Below, piece by piece: positions 1-6,553 of a stretch of DNA of 16,355 bases. The notes beneath the pieces are model-generated. The model saw only the letters and a list, made by a program, of their open reading frames with translations. It had not been told where the DNA came from and did not search any database. A program made the position numbers and the translations under genes. The DNA comes from an uncultured Oscillospiraceae bacterium (GTDB lineage Bacteria > Bacillota > Clostridia > Oscillospirales > Oscillospiraceae): contig CAAERF010000604.1 of NCBI GenBank assembly GCA_900758315.1, forward strand, positions 1 to 16,355, given 5' to 3'. How positions within the stretch are numbered: position 1 is the first letter of the stretch; every line of letters starts with the position of its first letter.

Positions 1-111
1 AAAGAGCAGCACTTCGAAGTTGGGACTATCGGTATATGCATACACGCCGCACTTGGTTAGGTCGACATCGGAGTAGGTCTCGATGTCAATGGATAAAATA
101 GAATGCTTCAT
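1..111 (-). CDS. Family A (phage-type) DNA polymerase, N-terminal fragment
   Basis: Only the first 37 residues are in the window; the gene runs off the left edge. The visible peptide has an exonuclease I motif, with acidic residues D9 and E11 in SIDIETYS, followed by DLTKCGVYAY and a SPNFEVLLF segment. This opening is typical of DNA polymerase I-like enzymes of phages and phage-like elements, which have a 3'-5' proofreading exonuclease domain before the polymerase domain. The ATG at 109-111 follows an AGGAGA ribosome binding site on the minus strand. It would act in element DNA replication together with the ssDNA-binding protein and DUF2800 nuclease encoded upstream on the same strand. What is seen is a match to the start of the exonuclease domain; the polymerase domain is inferred from family architecture. 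Confidence 0.82.
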   Translation of the reverse strand, partial: MKHSILSIDIETYSDVDLTKCGVYAYTDSPNFEVLLF

Positions 112-208
112 GCTGGTCTCCTATGTCCGAAAAAATGAAAAACCGGATGTATAGCTCCTCCCACCGAGTCCCCAGAATGTGGTACTATGTCATTGGGAGG
201 TGTGTCCT

Positions 209-619
209 ATGAGTAAGACAAAGTACGAAATCTTGAGTGAAAAGCAAAGACGAGTTTGGGATCTCCACGAGCAGGGAATGAACATGATGGCCATATCACG
301 GAAGCTGGGCGTAAGCTACAATGCAGTCCGGGAGACCATGAAGAGAATCGACCGTAAATTTCGGGAGTACGACAGATTCCAGGCTACTGAGGAGAAAGAC
401 AAGGCTACGATTTTCTTCCCGCTGACCCAAGGGGAGGGAAAGCTTATACTTGAGGCTATCAGGCACTATGAGTTCAACTTGGAGCGGCAAAACCGGGCTC
501 TGAATGACTGGCGGGGAAACATACCATATAAATGTGAAGTCTTGGCGGACTTGTATGAACGGGGGCAAGTGGCGGTCTATGGTAAGGCCACTGAAAAGCT
601 GCTCCCCAATCGCTGGTAA
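209..619 (+). CDS. Small HTH (sigma-70 region 4/LuxR-like) DNA-binding protein
   Basis: This 136-residue protein has an N-terminal helix-turn-helix at about residues 9-50 (SEKQRRVWDLHEQG, then AISRKLGVSYNAVRETMKRI). That pattern is the sigma-70 region 4/LuxR type found in small phage regulators. The rest is charged and not recognised. The ATG at 209 is chosen because GGGAGG (195-200) lies 8 bases upstream; an in-frame upstream start at 179 has no such site. The gene is unusual in running against the leftward replication operon. It sits between the ssDNA-binding protein gene (convergent, 43-base gap) and the polymerase gene (divergent), so it could regulate the polymerase promoter. A DNA-binding role is well supported; its target is not known. 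Confidence 0.7.
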   Translation: MSKTKYEILSEKQRRVWDLHEQGMNMMAISRKLGVSYNAVRETMKRIDRKFREYDRFQATEEKDKATIFFPLTQGEGKLILEAIRHYEFNLERQNRALNDWRGNIPYKCEVLADLYERGQVAVYGKATEKLLPNRW

Positions 620-630
620 TGAGTATGTAT

Positions 631-656
631 GGAGGGGTGCCTATCGACACCCCTCC
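631..656. terminator. Stem-loop between convergent genes
   Basis: A perfect 9-bp inverted repeat, GGAGGGGTG (631-639) and CACCCCTCC (648-656), with an 8-base loop, sits between the stop of the rightward HTH gene and the stop of the leftward DUF2815 gene. The position suits a shared terminator. There is no clear U-tract on either side, so it may be only a transcription barrier or mRNA-end structure. Confidence 0.45.
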
Positions 657-662
657 CTGCAG

Positions 663-1199
663 TCAGGACAGGAAATCGTCATCCTCCACGGAGTCAAAGT
701 CATCGGCGGCATTGGTGCGACCGCCAAGCGCCTCGCCATCCTTGAGCTTCTGGATATTGCCCAGCCCAGCAGCAATACCACGATTGCCGTTGGAGTTGTA
801 AGCGTAGAAGGTCACGCTGATGCGACCGTAGCAGCCGCTATACACCTCGTTGTGATCCAGGATGGGCTGCACCTTGGAATCGACCACCTGGGGAGCCTGT
901 CGGCTGTTGGCATTCAGAAAGTAGCAGTTCTGATAGTTGGGGTCATCGGGGCGGTCAATATCACCGTCACGGAGGGGGAGTTTGAGGTTGGCAGGGATCT
1001 TGCCGCCCCACTTGGCCACACCCTCCTTTTTGGCCTGCTCGACAGCAGCTTTGATTGCCTCCACAGTCTTGGTATCACTTTTGGGAATGACAGCGCTCAC
1101 GCTGTATTTCGGCTCGGAGTTGTTGATGGCGACCGGCTCCCAGCAATGCAGGTAGGAAAAACGACAGGGGATGATGACCTTAGTCTGATTATTTTTCAT
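663..1199 (-). CDS. DUF2815 (Enc34-type) ssDNA-binding protein
   Basis: The 178-residue product matches the DUF2815 family, phage single-stranded DNA-binding proteins of the Enc34 type with an OB-like fold. Recognisable parts are the N-terminal strand VIIPCRFSYLHCWEP, the PKYSVSAVIPKSD segment, a KWGGKIP...LPLRDGD stretch, YFLNANSRQAPQVVD near the middle and YSGCYGRISVTFYAYN. The tail is strongly acidic (SVEDDDFLS), as in many SSBs whose C-terminus recruits replication partners. The ATG at 1197-1199 follows GGAGG and overlaps the end of the DUF2800 gene by 11 bases, which suggests translational coupling. A longer in-frame reading to 1493 lies entirely over DUF2800 and is rejected. It probably coats ssDNA during element replication or recombination. 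Confidence 0.85.
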   Translation of the reverse strand: MKNNQTKVIIPCRFSYLHCWEPVAINNSEPKYSVSAVIPKSDTKTVEAIKAAVEQAKKEGVAKWGGKIPANLKLPLRDGDIDRPDDPNYQNCYFLNANSRQAPQVVDSKVQPILDHNEVYSGCYGRISVTFYAYNSNGNRGIAAGLGNIQKLKDGEALGGRTNAADDFDSVEDDDFLS

Positions 1200-2331
1200 T
1201 ATCTTGTTCCTCCATAAAATCCGCTTCAGCGGTAGTACGTTTGATAGCTTCTCGCTTGTCTGATTCAGGGACGAGGGTGATTTTCCCTTGGGGCTTGTAG
1301 ACGAGTGGACCGATGACCTCTGCAAACCGCTGCTTGCCCATGAGCTTCTCCATCTCCGTGATCCCAATGAGGGACTTCTTGAAGATGTCTGTATACCCGG
1401 CCTCGGTAGCAGCGGCAATGACTGCGTCCTCATCGCTGTACCGGCGGTTTGATCTGCCCTCGACCAACTTGTATCCCGGCCAGTGCTTCCCATAGGTCAC
1501 GGCGGTGTCCTGGGCAAAGGCATAGACATCTGCAGCCCATTTTGCCAAATCGTCTGCAACCTTAAGCACTTCTGAGATTTCATCATCGGTGAGCAGGGGC
1601 GGGTCACGGAATTCCATCTCAGCCAGTTTCAGATAGCTCTGCGCTCTGGCCCGACAGGTGTTCCTGGCTTTGCAGAAGCGACACCACTCGCCGGGGCAGA
1701 AATCGCCCTCACCGTTGAGCGCCATTGCTCCACGAGGGCGCAGGACATCGTCGCCCCATTGTTTGAGATTATCCGCAGAGATCTCCCAGGTGCTGATGTG
1801 TTCCAGTCGAGGCTGATAAATAGTCATGCGCACCGTGTCTATGGAGTAGAGCATCTCCCCAATGGCCAGAACGCCGAGACCATAAATCATGAGCTGGGGG
1901 TTTTCTTCAGCGTCGACCATAACGCCGCGTCCGAGCTTCAGGTCTATGATGTGAGCCACGGTGTCGGTGACGATCATCATGTCGGCGGTACCGAAACAAC
2001 CGGCCACATACTCAGACACGTCCACCCGCTGCTCAACGGAAAGGAGCGGGGTCTGACAAATCCTGCGGGCGTCTTCTACTTGCTCCTTGACGAAGGTCAC
2101 ATATTCCTCGACCGCTTCAACCAGTTCATCCGTGTAGAAGTCGGAGGTAGGGCGGCGGGTACGTTGCTTCAGGTATTTTTTTATGAGGTGCTCTGCCAGC
2201 GCATGGCCTGCCGTACCTTCGGCAGCATACACGCTCTCCTCGTCCTCGAACTGCTCCCCCAGAAGGAGTGAGGGAGGGCAGTTGAGTGAACGAAGTGCCG
2301 CCGAAGGGGGAAACTTGGAATGTGCCCTCAT
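1189..2331 (-). CDS. DUF2800 Cas4/RecB-like PD-(D/E)XK nuclease
   Basis: The roughly 380-residue protein is of the DUF2800 family found in phage replication cassettes. It has the PD-(D/E)XK nuclease core: HIIDLKLGRG (the D-x-K part), followed by the QLMIYGLG helix. It also has a cysteine cluster, CPGEWCRFCKARNTC, that resembles the Fe-S binding Cys set of Cas4/AddB-type exonucleases. The likely role is DNA end processing for recombination or replication alongside the ssDNA-binding protein encoded next. The ATG at 2329-2331 is preferred because GGAGG is 7 bases upstream. A GTG immediately before it (2332-2334) is also possible and overlaps the upstream stop, so translation is coupled either way. 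Exonuclease direction and substrate cannot be read from the sequence. Confidence 0.83.
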   Translation of the reverse strand: MRAHSKFPPSAALRSLNCPPSLLLGEQFEDEESVYAAEGTAGHALAEHLIKKYLKQRTRRPTSDFYTDELVEAVEEYVTFVKEQVEDARRICQTPLLSVEQRVDVSEYVAGCFGTADMMIVTDTVAHIIDLKLGRGVMVDAEENPQLMIYGLGVLAIGEMLYSIDTVRMTIYQPRLEHISTWEISADNLKQWGDDVLRPRGAMALNGEGDFCPGEWCRFCKARNTCRARAQSYLKLAEMEFRDPPLLTDDEISEVLKVADDLAKWAADVYAFAQDTAVTYGKHWPGYKLVEGRSNRRYSDEDAVIAAATEAGYTDIFKKSLIGITEMEKLMGKQRFAEVIGPLVYKPQGKITLVPESDKREAIKRTTAEADFMEEQDNEK

Positions 2332-2612
2332 CACAGAGCCTCCGCTTCCTTCAGGAGCGCCGGGTAGTCTTCAGGCTTAACGCCGGAAAGTTTTCCAGCA
2401 TCGTATTTGAGAAGCAGAGCTTTGACCTGCCGGGTCTTACCCTCTTGGGACTTGCCTGCCAAGACTGCTCTTACCTGCTCAATGGTGACCTGGGGAGCCG
2501 GTTGTGTGTTTGCGTCAGGGGTAGAGGTGCGCTCCGGCTCACCTGCGAGTGCCCGGTAGCCTTGCGCGAGCTGTTCAAAGCCCTCTGCGAGTTTTAAATA
2601 AGTGTCGTTCAT
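2331..2612 (-). CDS. Small replication-cassette protein ('rrp5'-like)
   Basis: This 93-residue protein has an N-terminal helix with regular hydrophobic spacing (YLKLAEGFEQLAQGYRALAG), a Pro/Thr/Ala linker, and a C-terminal domain containing VTIEQVRAVLAGKSQEGK, ALLLKYDAGKLSGV and YPALLKEAEAL. Small proteins with this C-terminal pattern are common between DUF4406 and DUF2800 genes in Clostridia phage cassettes. From memory they sometimes carry the misleading name 'rRNA biogenesis protein rrp5'. The second Met (2610-2612) is chosen because AAGGA lies 8 bases upstream, whereas the site would overlap the first Met. A replication or recombination accessory role is inferred from context only. Confidence 0.65.
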   Translation of the reverse strand: MNDTYLKLAEGFEQLAQGYRALAGEPERTSTPDANTQPAPQVTIEQVRAVLAGKSQEGKTRQVKALLLKYDAGKLSGVKPEDYPALLKEAEAL

Positions 2613-2627
2613 AGGTGCCATCCTTTC

Positions 2628-3032
2628 TTAGACCAGCTTGAGGCCGCGCACGGCCTGACGAAGCTCATCCGTCACTCGGTCGTCGATCATCAGGGTATCG
2701 GGAAAAATACGGTCAGCTTGTTCGTCATGGAGCTTGACCGGCAGTCCCAGCTTTTTTGCCGCCTCCAGCTCATAGGCCATGCCGGAGCTGACTCTTGAGC
2801 CATGTACCCAGACCTCATCGCACATCTTCATCAGCTCCCCGCCGAGCTTGATTGCCTTGATGCGCTCTTGGGGATCATCATCTTTCAGGAACTGCGGGAA
2901 GAAGAGGTGCGGAGTTATGGGGCAGTAGCCACACACAGCGGCCATGCGAGAGTAGTATCTGGCTTTCTCGACATTCTTCTCGACGTCTCCGCGATAGGGG
3001 GAACAGATAAAGACCTTTTTCATTTCGTACAT
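2628..3032 (-). CDS. DUF4406-like, nucleoside deoxyribosyltransferase-fold protein
   Basis: The 134-residue protein starts with KKVFICSPYRGDVEKN, continues through ARYYSRMAAVCGYCPITPHLFFPQFL, and has DEVWVHGSRVSSGMAYELEAAKKLG near the middle. This is the pattern of DUF4406-type proteins related to nucleoside 2-deoxyribosyltransferases: a Rossmann-like fold, a P-loop-like SPYRG, and a GMAYELE segment whose Glu corresponds to the catalytic position in transferases. The start at 3030-3032 has AAAGGA 8 bases upstream. It may act on nucleotides during element replication, but no substrate can be assigned. It lies 15 bases before the rrp5-like gene in the same leftward operon. Confidence 0.7.
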   Translation of the reverse strand: MYEMKKVFICSPYRGDVEKNVEKARYYSRMAAVCGYCPITPHLFFPQFLKDDDPQERIKAIKLGGELMKMCDEVWVHGSRVSSGMAYELEAAKKLGLPVKLHDEQADRIFPDTLMIDDRVTDELRQAVRGLKLV

Positions 3033-3075
3033 TCACCTAATCCTTTCATCATCATTCGGGGGTGTTTCCCGTTGG

Positions 3076-3396
3076 TCAGTACGGAGCAAACTGAGAGAGG
3101 ATGCCATTCATCGTTTCCAAGTCATGACCTGATAGGGTCGGCGCCAACCTTCTCAGGAGATCGGCCTGCTCTGGGGACAGGGTACGCCGGTTGAGGTGAA
3201 ACCACTCAGCAACCTCGACCCCACCACCGTAACGGCCGCGCTTGGTCTCAATGGGGTAGTGACACATGAGCACCTCGATGTCAGTGCGGATGGTCCGCTC
3301 TGATACACCGAACTCAGCGGCGAGATTTTCAATTTTCTCCGAACGTCTGGCGTTCAGCGCTTGTAGGATAGCTTCCCGTCGCTCGTTGGCGCTCAA
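3076..3396 (-). CDS. DeoR/HTH_11-type transcriptional regulator
   Basis: This 106-residue protein has a classic winged HTH: ANERREAILQALNARRSEKIENLAAEFGVSERTIRTDIEVL, then a wing with KRGRYGGGVEV. That is the N-terminal domain of DeoR or WYL-type regulators. The effector or WYL domain is absent, so it is a stand-alone DNA-binding domain. A TTG start at 3394-3396 is preferred because AGGAGG (3405-3410) is 8 bases upstream; the in-frame GTG at 3403-3405 overlaps that site. It is the first gene of the leftward replication operon. A perfect inverted repeat (3442-3470) lies just upstream of it, so autoregulation or control of the replication genes is likely. Confidence 0.75.
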   Translation of the reverse strand: MSANERREAILQALNARRSEKIENLAAEFGVSERTIRTDIEVLMCHYPIETKRGRYGGGVEVAEWFHLNRRTLSPEQADLLRRLAPTLSGHDLETMNGILSQFAPY

Positions 3397-3431
3397 TGTG
3401 TTCACCTCCTCTCTCTTGCTCTGTGCTTTGA

Positions 3432-3491
3432 ATAGTAAAGGTTAAACCGGAAGGGTAATTTCCGGTTTAAAGAAAAAATTTTGCCGGTTTA
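3432..3491 (-). promoter_or_regulatory. Inverted-repeat operator and tentative promoter of the replication operon
   Basis: A perfect 11-7-11 inverted repeat, TTAAACCGGAA (3442-3452) and TTCCGGTTTAA (3460-3470), lies 46 bases upstream of the HTH gene start. A further half-site, CCGGTTTAG, is at 3484-3491. On the minus strand a TACTAT -10-like box (3432-3437) follows the repeat, which covers the place where the -35 would be. No good -35 is seen, which fits a promoter that needs or excludes a regulator here. The likely ligand is the adjacent HTH protein; that is inference. Confidence 0.5.
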
Positions 3492-3538
3492 GCTCTATTA
3501 CATCTTCCAGCTCAAAGAGCGGAAAATTAACCTCATGT

Positions 3539-3556
3539 AAACCGCCATCGCGGTTT
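3539..3556. repeat. Short inverted repeat AAACCGC-N4-GCGGTTT
   Basis: The arms AAACCGC (3539-3545) and GCGGTTT (3550-3556) form a perfect 7-4-7 inverted repeat in the gap between the HTH gene and the zinc-ribbon gene. The arms share AAACCG with the larger operator 70 bases away, so this may be a secondary binding site for the same regulator. It could also be a small hairpin without function. Confidence 0.35.
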
Positions 3557-3570
3557 GTCCTATAAGCGAG

Positions 3571-3617
3571 ACAAACAAAAGGGCCGGAGTAAGCTGCTGT
3601 ACAGCATTACTCCGGCC
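3571..3617 (-). terminator. Rho-independent terminator after the zinc-ribbon gene
   Basis: The arms GGCCGGAGTAA (3582-3592) and TTACTCCGGCC (3607-3617) pair over 11 bp, with a further GCTG/CAGC pairing across one bulge and a 5-base loop. On the minus strand the hairpin is followed by TTTTGTTTGT (3571-3580). It therefore ends leftward transcription from the zinc-ribbon gene and insulates the replication operon. Confidence 0.8.
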
Positions 3618-3646
3618 TTAGTGGTGGCTCTCGCCCCGGTGGTCAG

Positions 3647-3850
3647 TCAGTAAGACTTCTTGACTCGCCCTTTCCGCTTGCAGGCGGTTGACCGCTCTGT
3701 TTGATGGCTTTCCAAATCTACTCGGAAAAACCGGCGGCACGTTGGGCATCGCAGTGACACGACTGTCTTGGCCTTTCGATCATACCAAACTTCGCCTTTC
3801 CCACACCATGGGCACACTGCGGTCTTATTCAGTTGAGCGTTTCGAATCAT
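3647..3850 (-). CDS. Small zinc-ribbon protein
   Basis: The 67-residue basic protein has two CxxC knuckles, CPWC (residues 13-16) and CPTC (about 34-37), separated by VWYDRKAKTVVSLR, then RRFFRVDL and a Lys/Arg-rich tail. This is a four-cysteine zinc ribbon, as in small phage regulators of the Com type, but no specific family is recognised. The ATG at 3848-3850 is chosen because GGAGGG lies 4 bases upstream; longer in-frame starts would run through the upstream operator. It is transcribed leftward as its own unit between the operator at 3867-3893 and the terminator at 3571-3617. It shares an operator type with the XRE gene at 4783, so it is probably a target of that repressor. Confidence 0.62.
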   Translation of the reverse strand: MIRNAQLNKTAVCPWCGKGEVWYDRKAKTVVSLRCPTCRRFFRVDLESHQTERSTACKRKGRVKKSY

Positions 3851-3866
3851 TCGTCCCTCCATCAGC

Positions 3867-3893
3867 GTACGCAAAATACGCCGTTTTGCGTAC
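3867..3893 (-). promoter_or_regulatory. GTACGCA-type operator upstream of the zinc-ribbon gene
   Basis: A perfect 10-7-10 inverted repeat, GTACGCAAAA (3867-3876) and TTTTGCGTAC (3884-3893), has TACGCCG as spacer. It lies 17 bases upstream of the zinc-ribbon start codon. The outer GTACGCA/TGCGTAC elements and the inner ACGCC also occur at 5203-5238 in front of the XRE gene, which marks both as sites for one regulator. Confidence 0.68.
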
Positions 3894-3902
3894 AAAATTC
3901 TT

Positions 3903-3934
3903 AAAAAAATAGCAACCTGCCTGTGAAGACAGGC
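3903..3934 (-). terminator. Terminator of the XRE/ImmA unit
   Basis: On the minus strand the stem GCCTGT/ACAGGC with a CTTC tetraloop (3919-3934) lies downstream of the ImmA-like gene and is followed, after 9 bases, by a run of seven T (complement of 3903-3909). The distance from stem to T-tract is a little long. Its place between the ImmA-like stop and the next operator supports a transcription end. Confidence 0.55.
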
Positions 3935-3952
3935 TGCCGGTAGATTTCACTG

Positions 3953-4780
3953 TCAGAAGGCGACCACCATCTGATGGCGACGCTGCATATAGGTGTTTTT
4001 GTCCATGATGAGATGCTGACGCTGTAGCTGGACTCGTGCAGCGGCCTTGGAAACACCGAATGGACGAGCGATACTCTCAATGAGCACGGGGAGCACCACA
4101 TCGTAGGTCAAATCAAGCTCATCCTCAATTACGATGATCCCATCCTCATAACCGACTGACTTGATCTGCTCCATTGCGTAGGGGACAAAGGCGGGACGAG
4201 GCATGGCCCACGCTGCCGCCAACGTATTGGCCTGATGCTCACGATGGTCGTGTTCGGTTACAAGCTGCCTGCGTCCATACCCGCCAAAGATGTCATCCCT
4301 GCGGCATCGCAGCGCACTCGGCTGGCTTGAACGGGCGGCAGCGAATAGGTCCATCTGCCCGTCCATTCGTTTGAACACACTCGGATGAGCACAAAAATGT
4401 CCTCCCTCATGCAGAGCTGTGAAATGGACGTATGTGTCCTTGCCTTCATCAACCAGAGTGTTGTCGATGATAATGGTGTCTGCAGCAACATCAATAGTAC
4501 GGACACACTTGTTCTCTCGGTCAAAGACCTGGATGCGCTCATCGTTGAAAACGGTTGCGCCTGCGATAGCCGGCGTCCCATCTTCGTTATAGAGATACTG
4601 ATATTCCAGATTGACCCCCAAGTAGGACTCAAGGAAGTGGTCTGCATTTATTTTAGTCGGCTCCTTCAGCAGACACGGCTTGTAATCCTGAAGGACTGCT
4701 TCGGCATAGTCCTGCAGGACGGCATCACGAACGATGGGGGTCCCATCATGGGCTTTTCTCGAACAGTGAAATTCTACCAC
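3953..4780 (-). CDS. ImmA/IrrE family metallopeptidase (anti-repressor), copy 2
   Basis: The 275-residue protein has the zinc protease motif ALHEGGHFCAH, with H124, E125 and H128 as the HExxH triad, preceded by TIIIDNTL and FTAL as usual in ImmA/IrrE proteins. The C-terminal 55 residues (LTYDVVLPVLIESIARPFGVSKAAARVQLQRQ) look like the winged-helix part of this family, so it appears full length. In ICEBs1, ImmA cleaves the ImmR repressor after DNA damage or cell-cell signalling. Here the paired XRE gene ends 2 bases before the GTG start (4778-4780; AAGGAGAG upstream), so the two are cotranscribed and probably form a repressor/protease switch. The N-terminal 120 residues are longer than in minimal ImmA and may sense a signal. 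Confidence 0.82.
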   Translation of the reverse strand: MVEFHCSRKAHDGTPIVRDAVLQDYAEAVLQDYKPCLLKEPTKINADHFLESYLGVNLEYQYLYNEDGTPAIAGATVFNDERIQVFDRENKCVRTIDVAADTIIIDNTLVDEGKDTYVHFTALHEGGHFCAHPSVFKRMDGQMDLFAAARSSQPSALRCRRDDIFGGYGRRQLVTEHDHREHQANTLAAAWAMPRPAFVPYAMEQIKSVGYEDGIIVIEDELDLTYDVVLPVLIESIARPFGVSKAAARVQLQRQHLIMDKNTYMQRRHQMVVAF

Positions 4781-4782
4781 TA

Positions 4783-5178
4783 CTACTCTCTCCTTTTCTG
4801 CTTATTAGCTTCCAGTTGTCGGATGAACTTCTTCCAGTCTGCTTCGTCGCCTGCTCCATCATTGGTGAGCCGAAGTGCCTGCCTTGCCAGGTTGCCAACC
4901 TCCGAATGCATCATGATGTCGTCAAGGTCATAGGGGACGGTGCCCTTCTCTTTGGCAGCAGCGTCATACAGTATGGCTCTATCCTTCTCGGAAAGGCTAA
5001 AATAAGAAGCAAACTTTCCAATTTTCTCGCTGTCAAATGGTTTTCTACGGTTTTGCTCGATATCGCTGAGCATAGACCGGGAGATGCCAAGAACTTCTGA
5101 CATGGTCTTCAAAGTAACTTCGTGTTCCGTCCGCAAGGCTTTTATTAGCGTTCCAAACCTCATGTTCTCCTTTTTCAT
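4783..5178 (-). CDS. XRE-family repressor, partner of ImmA-like copy 2
   Basis: The 131-residue protein has a Cro/CI HTH at about residues 6-60: MRFGTLIKALRTEHEVTLKTMSEVLGISRSMLSDIEQNRRKP. It continues with DSEKIGKFASYFSLSEKDRAILYDAA and then a charged tail. A DDIMMHSEVGNLARQALR segment could hold the protease target, by analogy with ImmR. The ATG at 5176-5178 is used, with AGGAGG about 10 bases upstream; the longer in-frame start at 5220 lies inside the operator. A near-consensus promoter overlapping GTACGCA operators precedes the gene, which points to autorepression. The same site type before the zinc-ribbon gene suggests a two-target regulon. Confidence 0.82.
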   Translation of the reverse strand: MKKENMRFGTLIKALRTEHEVTLKTMSEVLGISRSMLSDIEQNRRKPFDSEKIGKFASYFSLSEKDRAILYDAAAKEKGTVPYDLDDIMMHSEVGNLARQALRLTNDGAGDEADWKKFIRQLEANKQKRRE

Positions 5179-5202
5179 GGTGTGATTTCCTCCTTTGGCT
5201 TT

Positions 5203-5238
5203 GTACGCAAATTGCGCCAATTACGCCAATCTGCGTAC
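5203..5238 (-). promoter_or_regulatory. Operator cluster of the XRE copy 2 gene
   Basis: The outer inverted repeat GTACGCA (5203-5209) and TGCGTAC (5232-5238) encloses two direct repeats CGCCAAT (5215-5221 and 5224-5230). The cluster covers the transcription start and leader just after the -10 box, where a bound repressor would block the promoter. The outer arms are the same as in the operator at 3867-3893. Confidence 0.68.
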
Positions 5239-5239
5239 A

Positions 5240-5268
5240 AGTATAGCAAAGGGGTCAGGAATTGTCAA
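5240..5268 (-). promoter_or_regulatory. Promoter of the XRE/ImmA copy 2 operon
   Basis: On the minus strand TTGACA (5263-5268) and TATACT (5240-5245) are separated by exactly 17 bases. The -35 lies just beyond the stop of the upstream polymerase gene, so the pair has its own promoter despite being codirectional with that gene. The operator at 5203-5238 starts immediately downstream of the -10. Confidence 0.8.
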
Positions 5269-5272
5269 GCCC

Positions 5273-6508
5273 TCACTGGTACATCATTCCCGGCATGGTC
5301 ACCACCTCACGACCGTCTGATGGCATCTTCAAGTTGCCCATAAGTGCTGCCGGGTACACAGACCACTTTCCAAAGCGGCGACGCAGGTTTTCAACCACTG
5401 TTTCTAATTTATCCTGCCGGTCGAGGCGGCTGATGTCATGGAACAGGCTGGCCTGCAAGGGCTGGCCTTGCTGAATGAGGTTTGTTGCCCGGACGGTCAC
5501 TGCCCGGACAGGCGTAGTCCAGATGTAGTGACGGTGGAAAAGCTCTCTTGCAGCTTGAGCGATAAGCAGGGGACTTCGAGTAGGCAGAGGCAGCTTCTCT
5601 TGATACTGCCGGTGGTACAGTTGACTGTTGCGGATGAAAATCTGTACCCCAGTGGCCTCCAAGCCATGGAGCCGGAGCTTGTGCCCGATGTCCTGCGAGA
5701 GCGCCAGCATGACCTTCCATACTTCTTCTTCATTGAACAGGTCTGCATTACAGGTGATCCCACGCCCGACGGACTTGACCGGCGACACAAAATCCTGATG
5801 CATCACCCGAGACTGGTCGAGGCCGGAAGCGTACAGCCACAGCGCGTCTCCATTAACACCAAATTGGCGATGCATGAAATCCTGGCCAATCTTAGAGATG
5901 TCCCCGATGGTATGTACTCCGTATCTTTCGAGCTTTGCGGTAGTGGCTCTGCCTACATATAGTAGGTCTGAAGCAGGTAACGGCCAGACCTTTTCCTTGA
6001 AATCATCCTCTGTGATTTCCGTTATCGCATCCGGCTTTTTCATATCCGAGCCGAGCTTGGCGAAGACCTTATTGTAGGAGACTCCTATGCTCACGGTCAG
6101 GCCAAGCTCATCTTTGACCGTCCTCCTGATCTCGTCTGCAAGTTCCGTGGGACGCAGGCCGCTTGAGTTGCCGGTCACATCCAGCCAGCATTCATCCATC
6201 CCATAAGGCTCCACCAGGTCAGTGTATCGCTGGTAGATGGAGCGGGTAAGGGCAGAGTATTTGAGGTACTGGTCATACTGCGGAGGCACCAGGATAAGGT
6301 CTTTGCATAGCCTCTGGGCTTCCCAGTTCACCATACCTGTTTTGACCCCGGCCTTTTTTGCCTTCTCCGATTTCGCTAAGACGATGCCGTGTCGGTCTTC
6401 AGTGGCTCCACACACGGCCACTGCCTTGCCCCTCAAAGAAGGGTCGAGCATCATCTCGACAGATGCGTAGAAGCAGTTCAGGTCGCTATGAAAAATAATT
6501 CTGGGCAT
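5273..6508 (-). CDS. Y-family translesion DNA polymerase (DinB/UmuC type)
   Basis: The 411-residue protein is a complete Y-family polymerase of the Gram-positive UmuC/ImpB kind. The first metal-binding Asp is D9 in FHSDLNCFYASVE, with an aromatic steric gate at F13/Y14. The second motif is D105-E106 in YGMDECWLDVTG. SIGVSYNKVFAKLGSDMKKPDA and VGRATTAKLERYGVHTIGDI (the helix-hairpin-helix of the thumb) follow in order. Near the C-terminus QASLF (352-356) is a beta-clamp binding motif. Translesion synthesis past DNA damage, with raised mutation, is the known role. The ATG at 6506-6508 follows GAGGGGAG. A fully consensus promoter with repressor half-sites drives it. No LexA-type box is visible upstream, so control is probably by the neighbouring XRE/ImmA pair. 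Confidence 0.9.
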   Translation of the reverse strand: MPRIIFHSDLNCFYASVEMMLDPSLRGKAVAVCGATEDRHGIVLAKSEKAKKAGVKTGMVNWEAQRLCKDLILVPPQYDQYLKYSALTRSIYQRYTDLVEPYGMDECWLDVTGNSSGLRPTELADEIRRTVKDELGLTVSIGVSYNKVFAKLGSDMKKPDAITEITEDDFKEKVWPLPASDLLYVGRATTAKLERYGVHTIGDISKIGQDFMHRQFGVNGDALWLYASGLDQSRVMHQDFVSPVKSVGRGITCNADLFNEEEVWKVMLALSQDIGHKLRLHGLEATGVQIFIRNSQLYHRQYQEKLPLPTRSPLLIAQAARELFHRHYIWTTPVRAVTVRATNLIQQGQPLQASLFHDISRLDRQDKLETVVENLRRRFGKWSVYPAALMGNLKMPSDGREVVTMPGMMYQ

Positions 6509-6523
6509 TTTCTCACTCCCCTC

Positions 6524-6553
6524 TTGACAAAAAAACGCAATTCAATGTAAGAT
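6524..6553 (+). promoter_or_regulatory. Tentative rightward promoter of the XRE copy 1 operon
   Basis: TTGACA (6524-6529) and TAAGAT (6548-6553) are 18 bases apart on the plus strand, about 105 bases before the XRE start. The half-site CGCAATTCAATG (6536-6547) lies in the spacer. The -10 matches consensus in four of six bases. The promoter would fire toward the polymerase promoter at 6582-6610, an overlapping face-to-face layout. Confidence 0.5.

Noticed and set aside
504..1217. Rightward 237-codon frame opposite the DUF2815 gene
   Set aside because: No ribosome site; it overlaps the HTH gene and lies fully antisense to DUF2815, whose family match is clear.
5438..5962. Rightward 174-codon frame opposite the Y-family polymerase
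   Set aside because: Antisense shadow of a gene with all catalytic motifs in place; no homology-like pattern.
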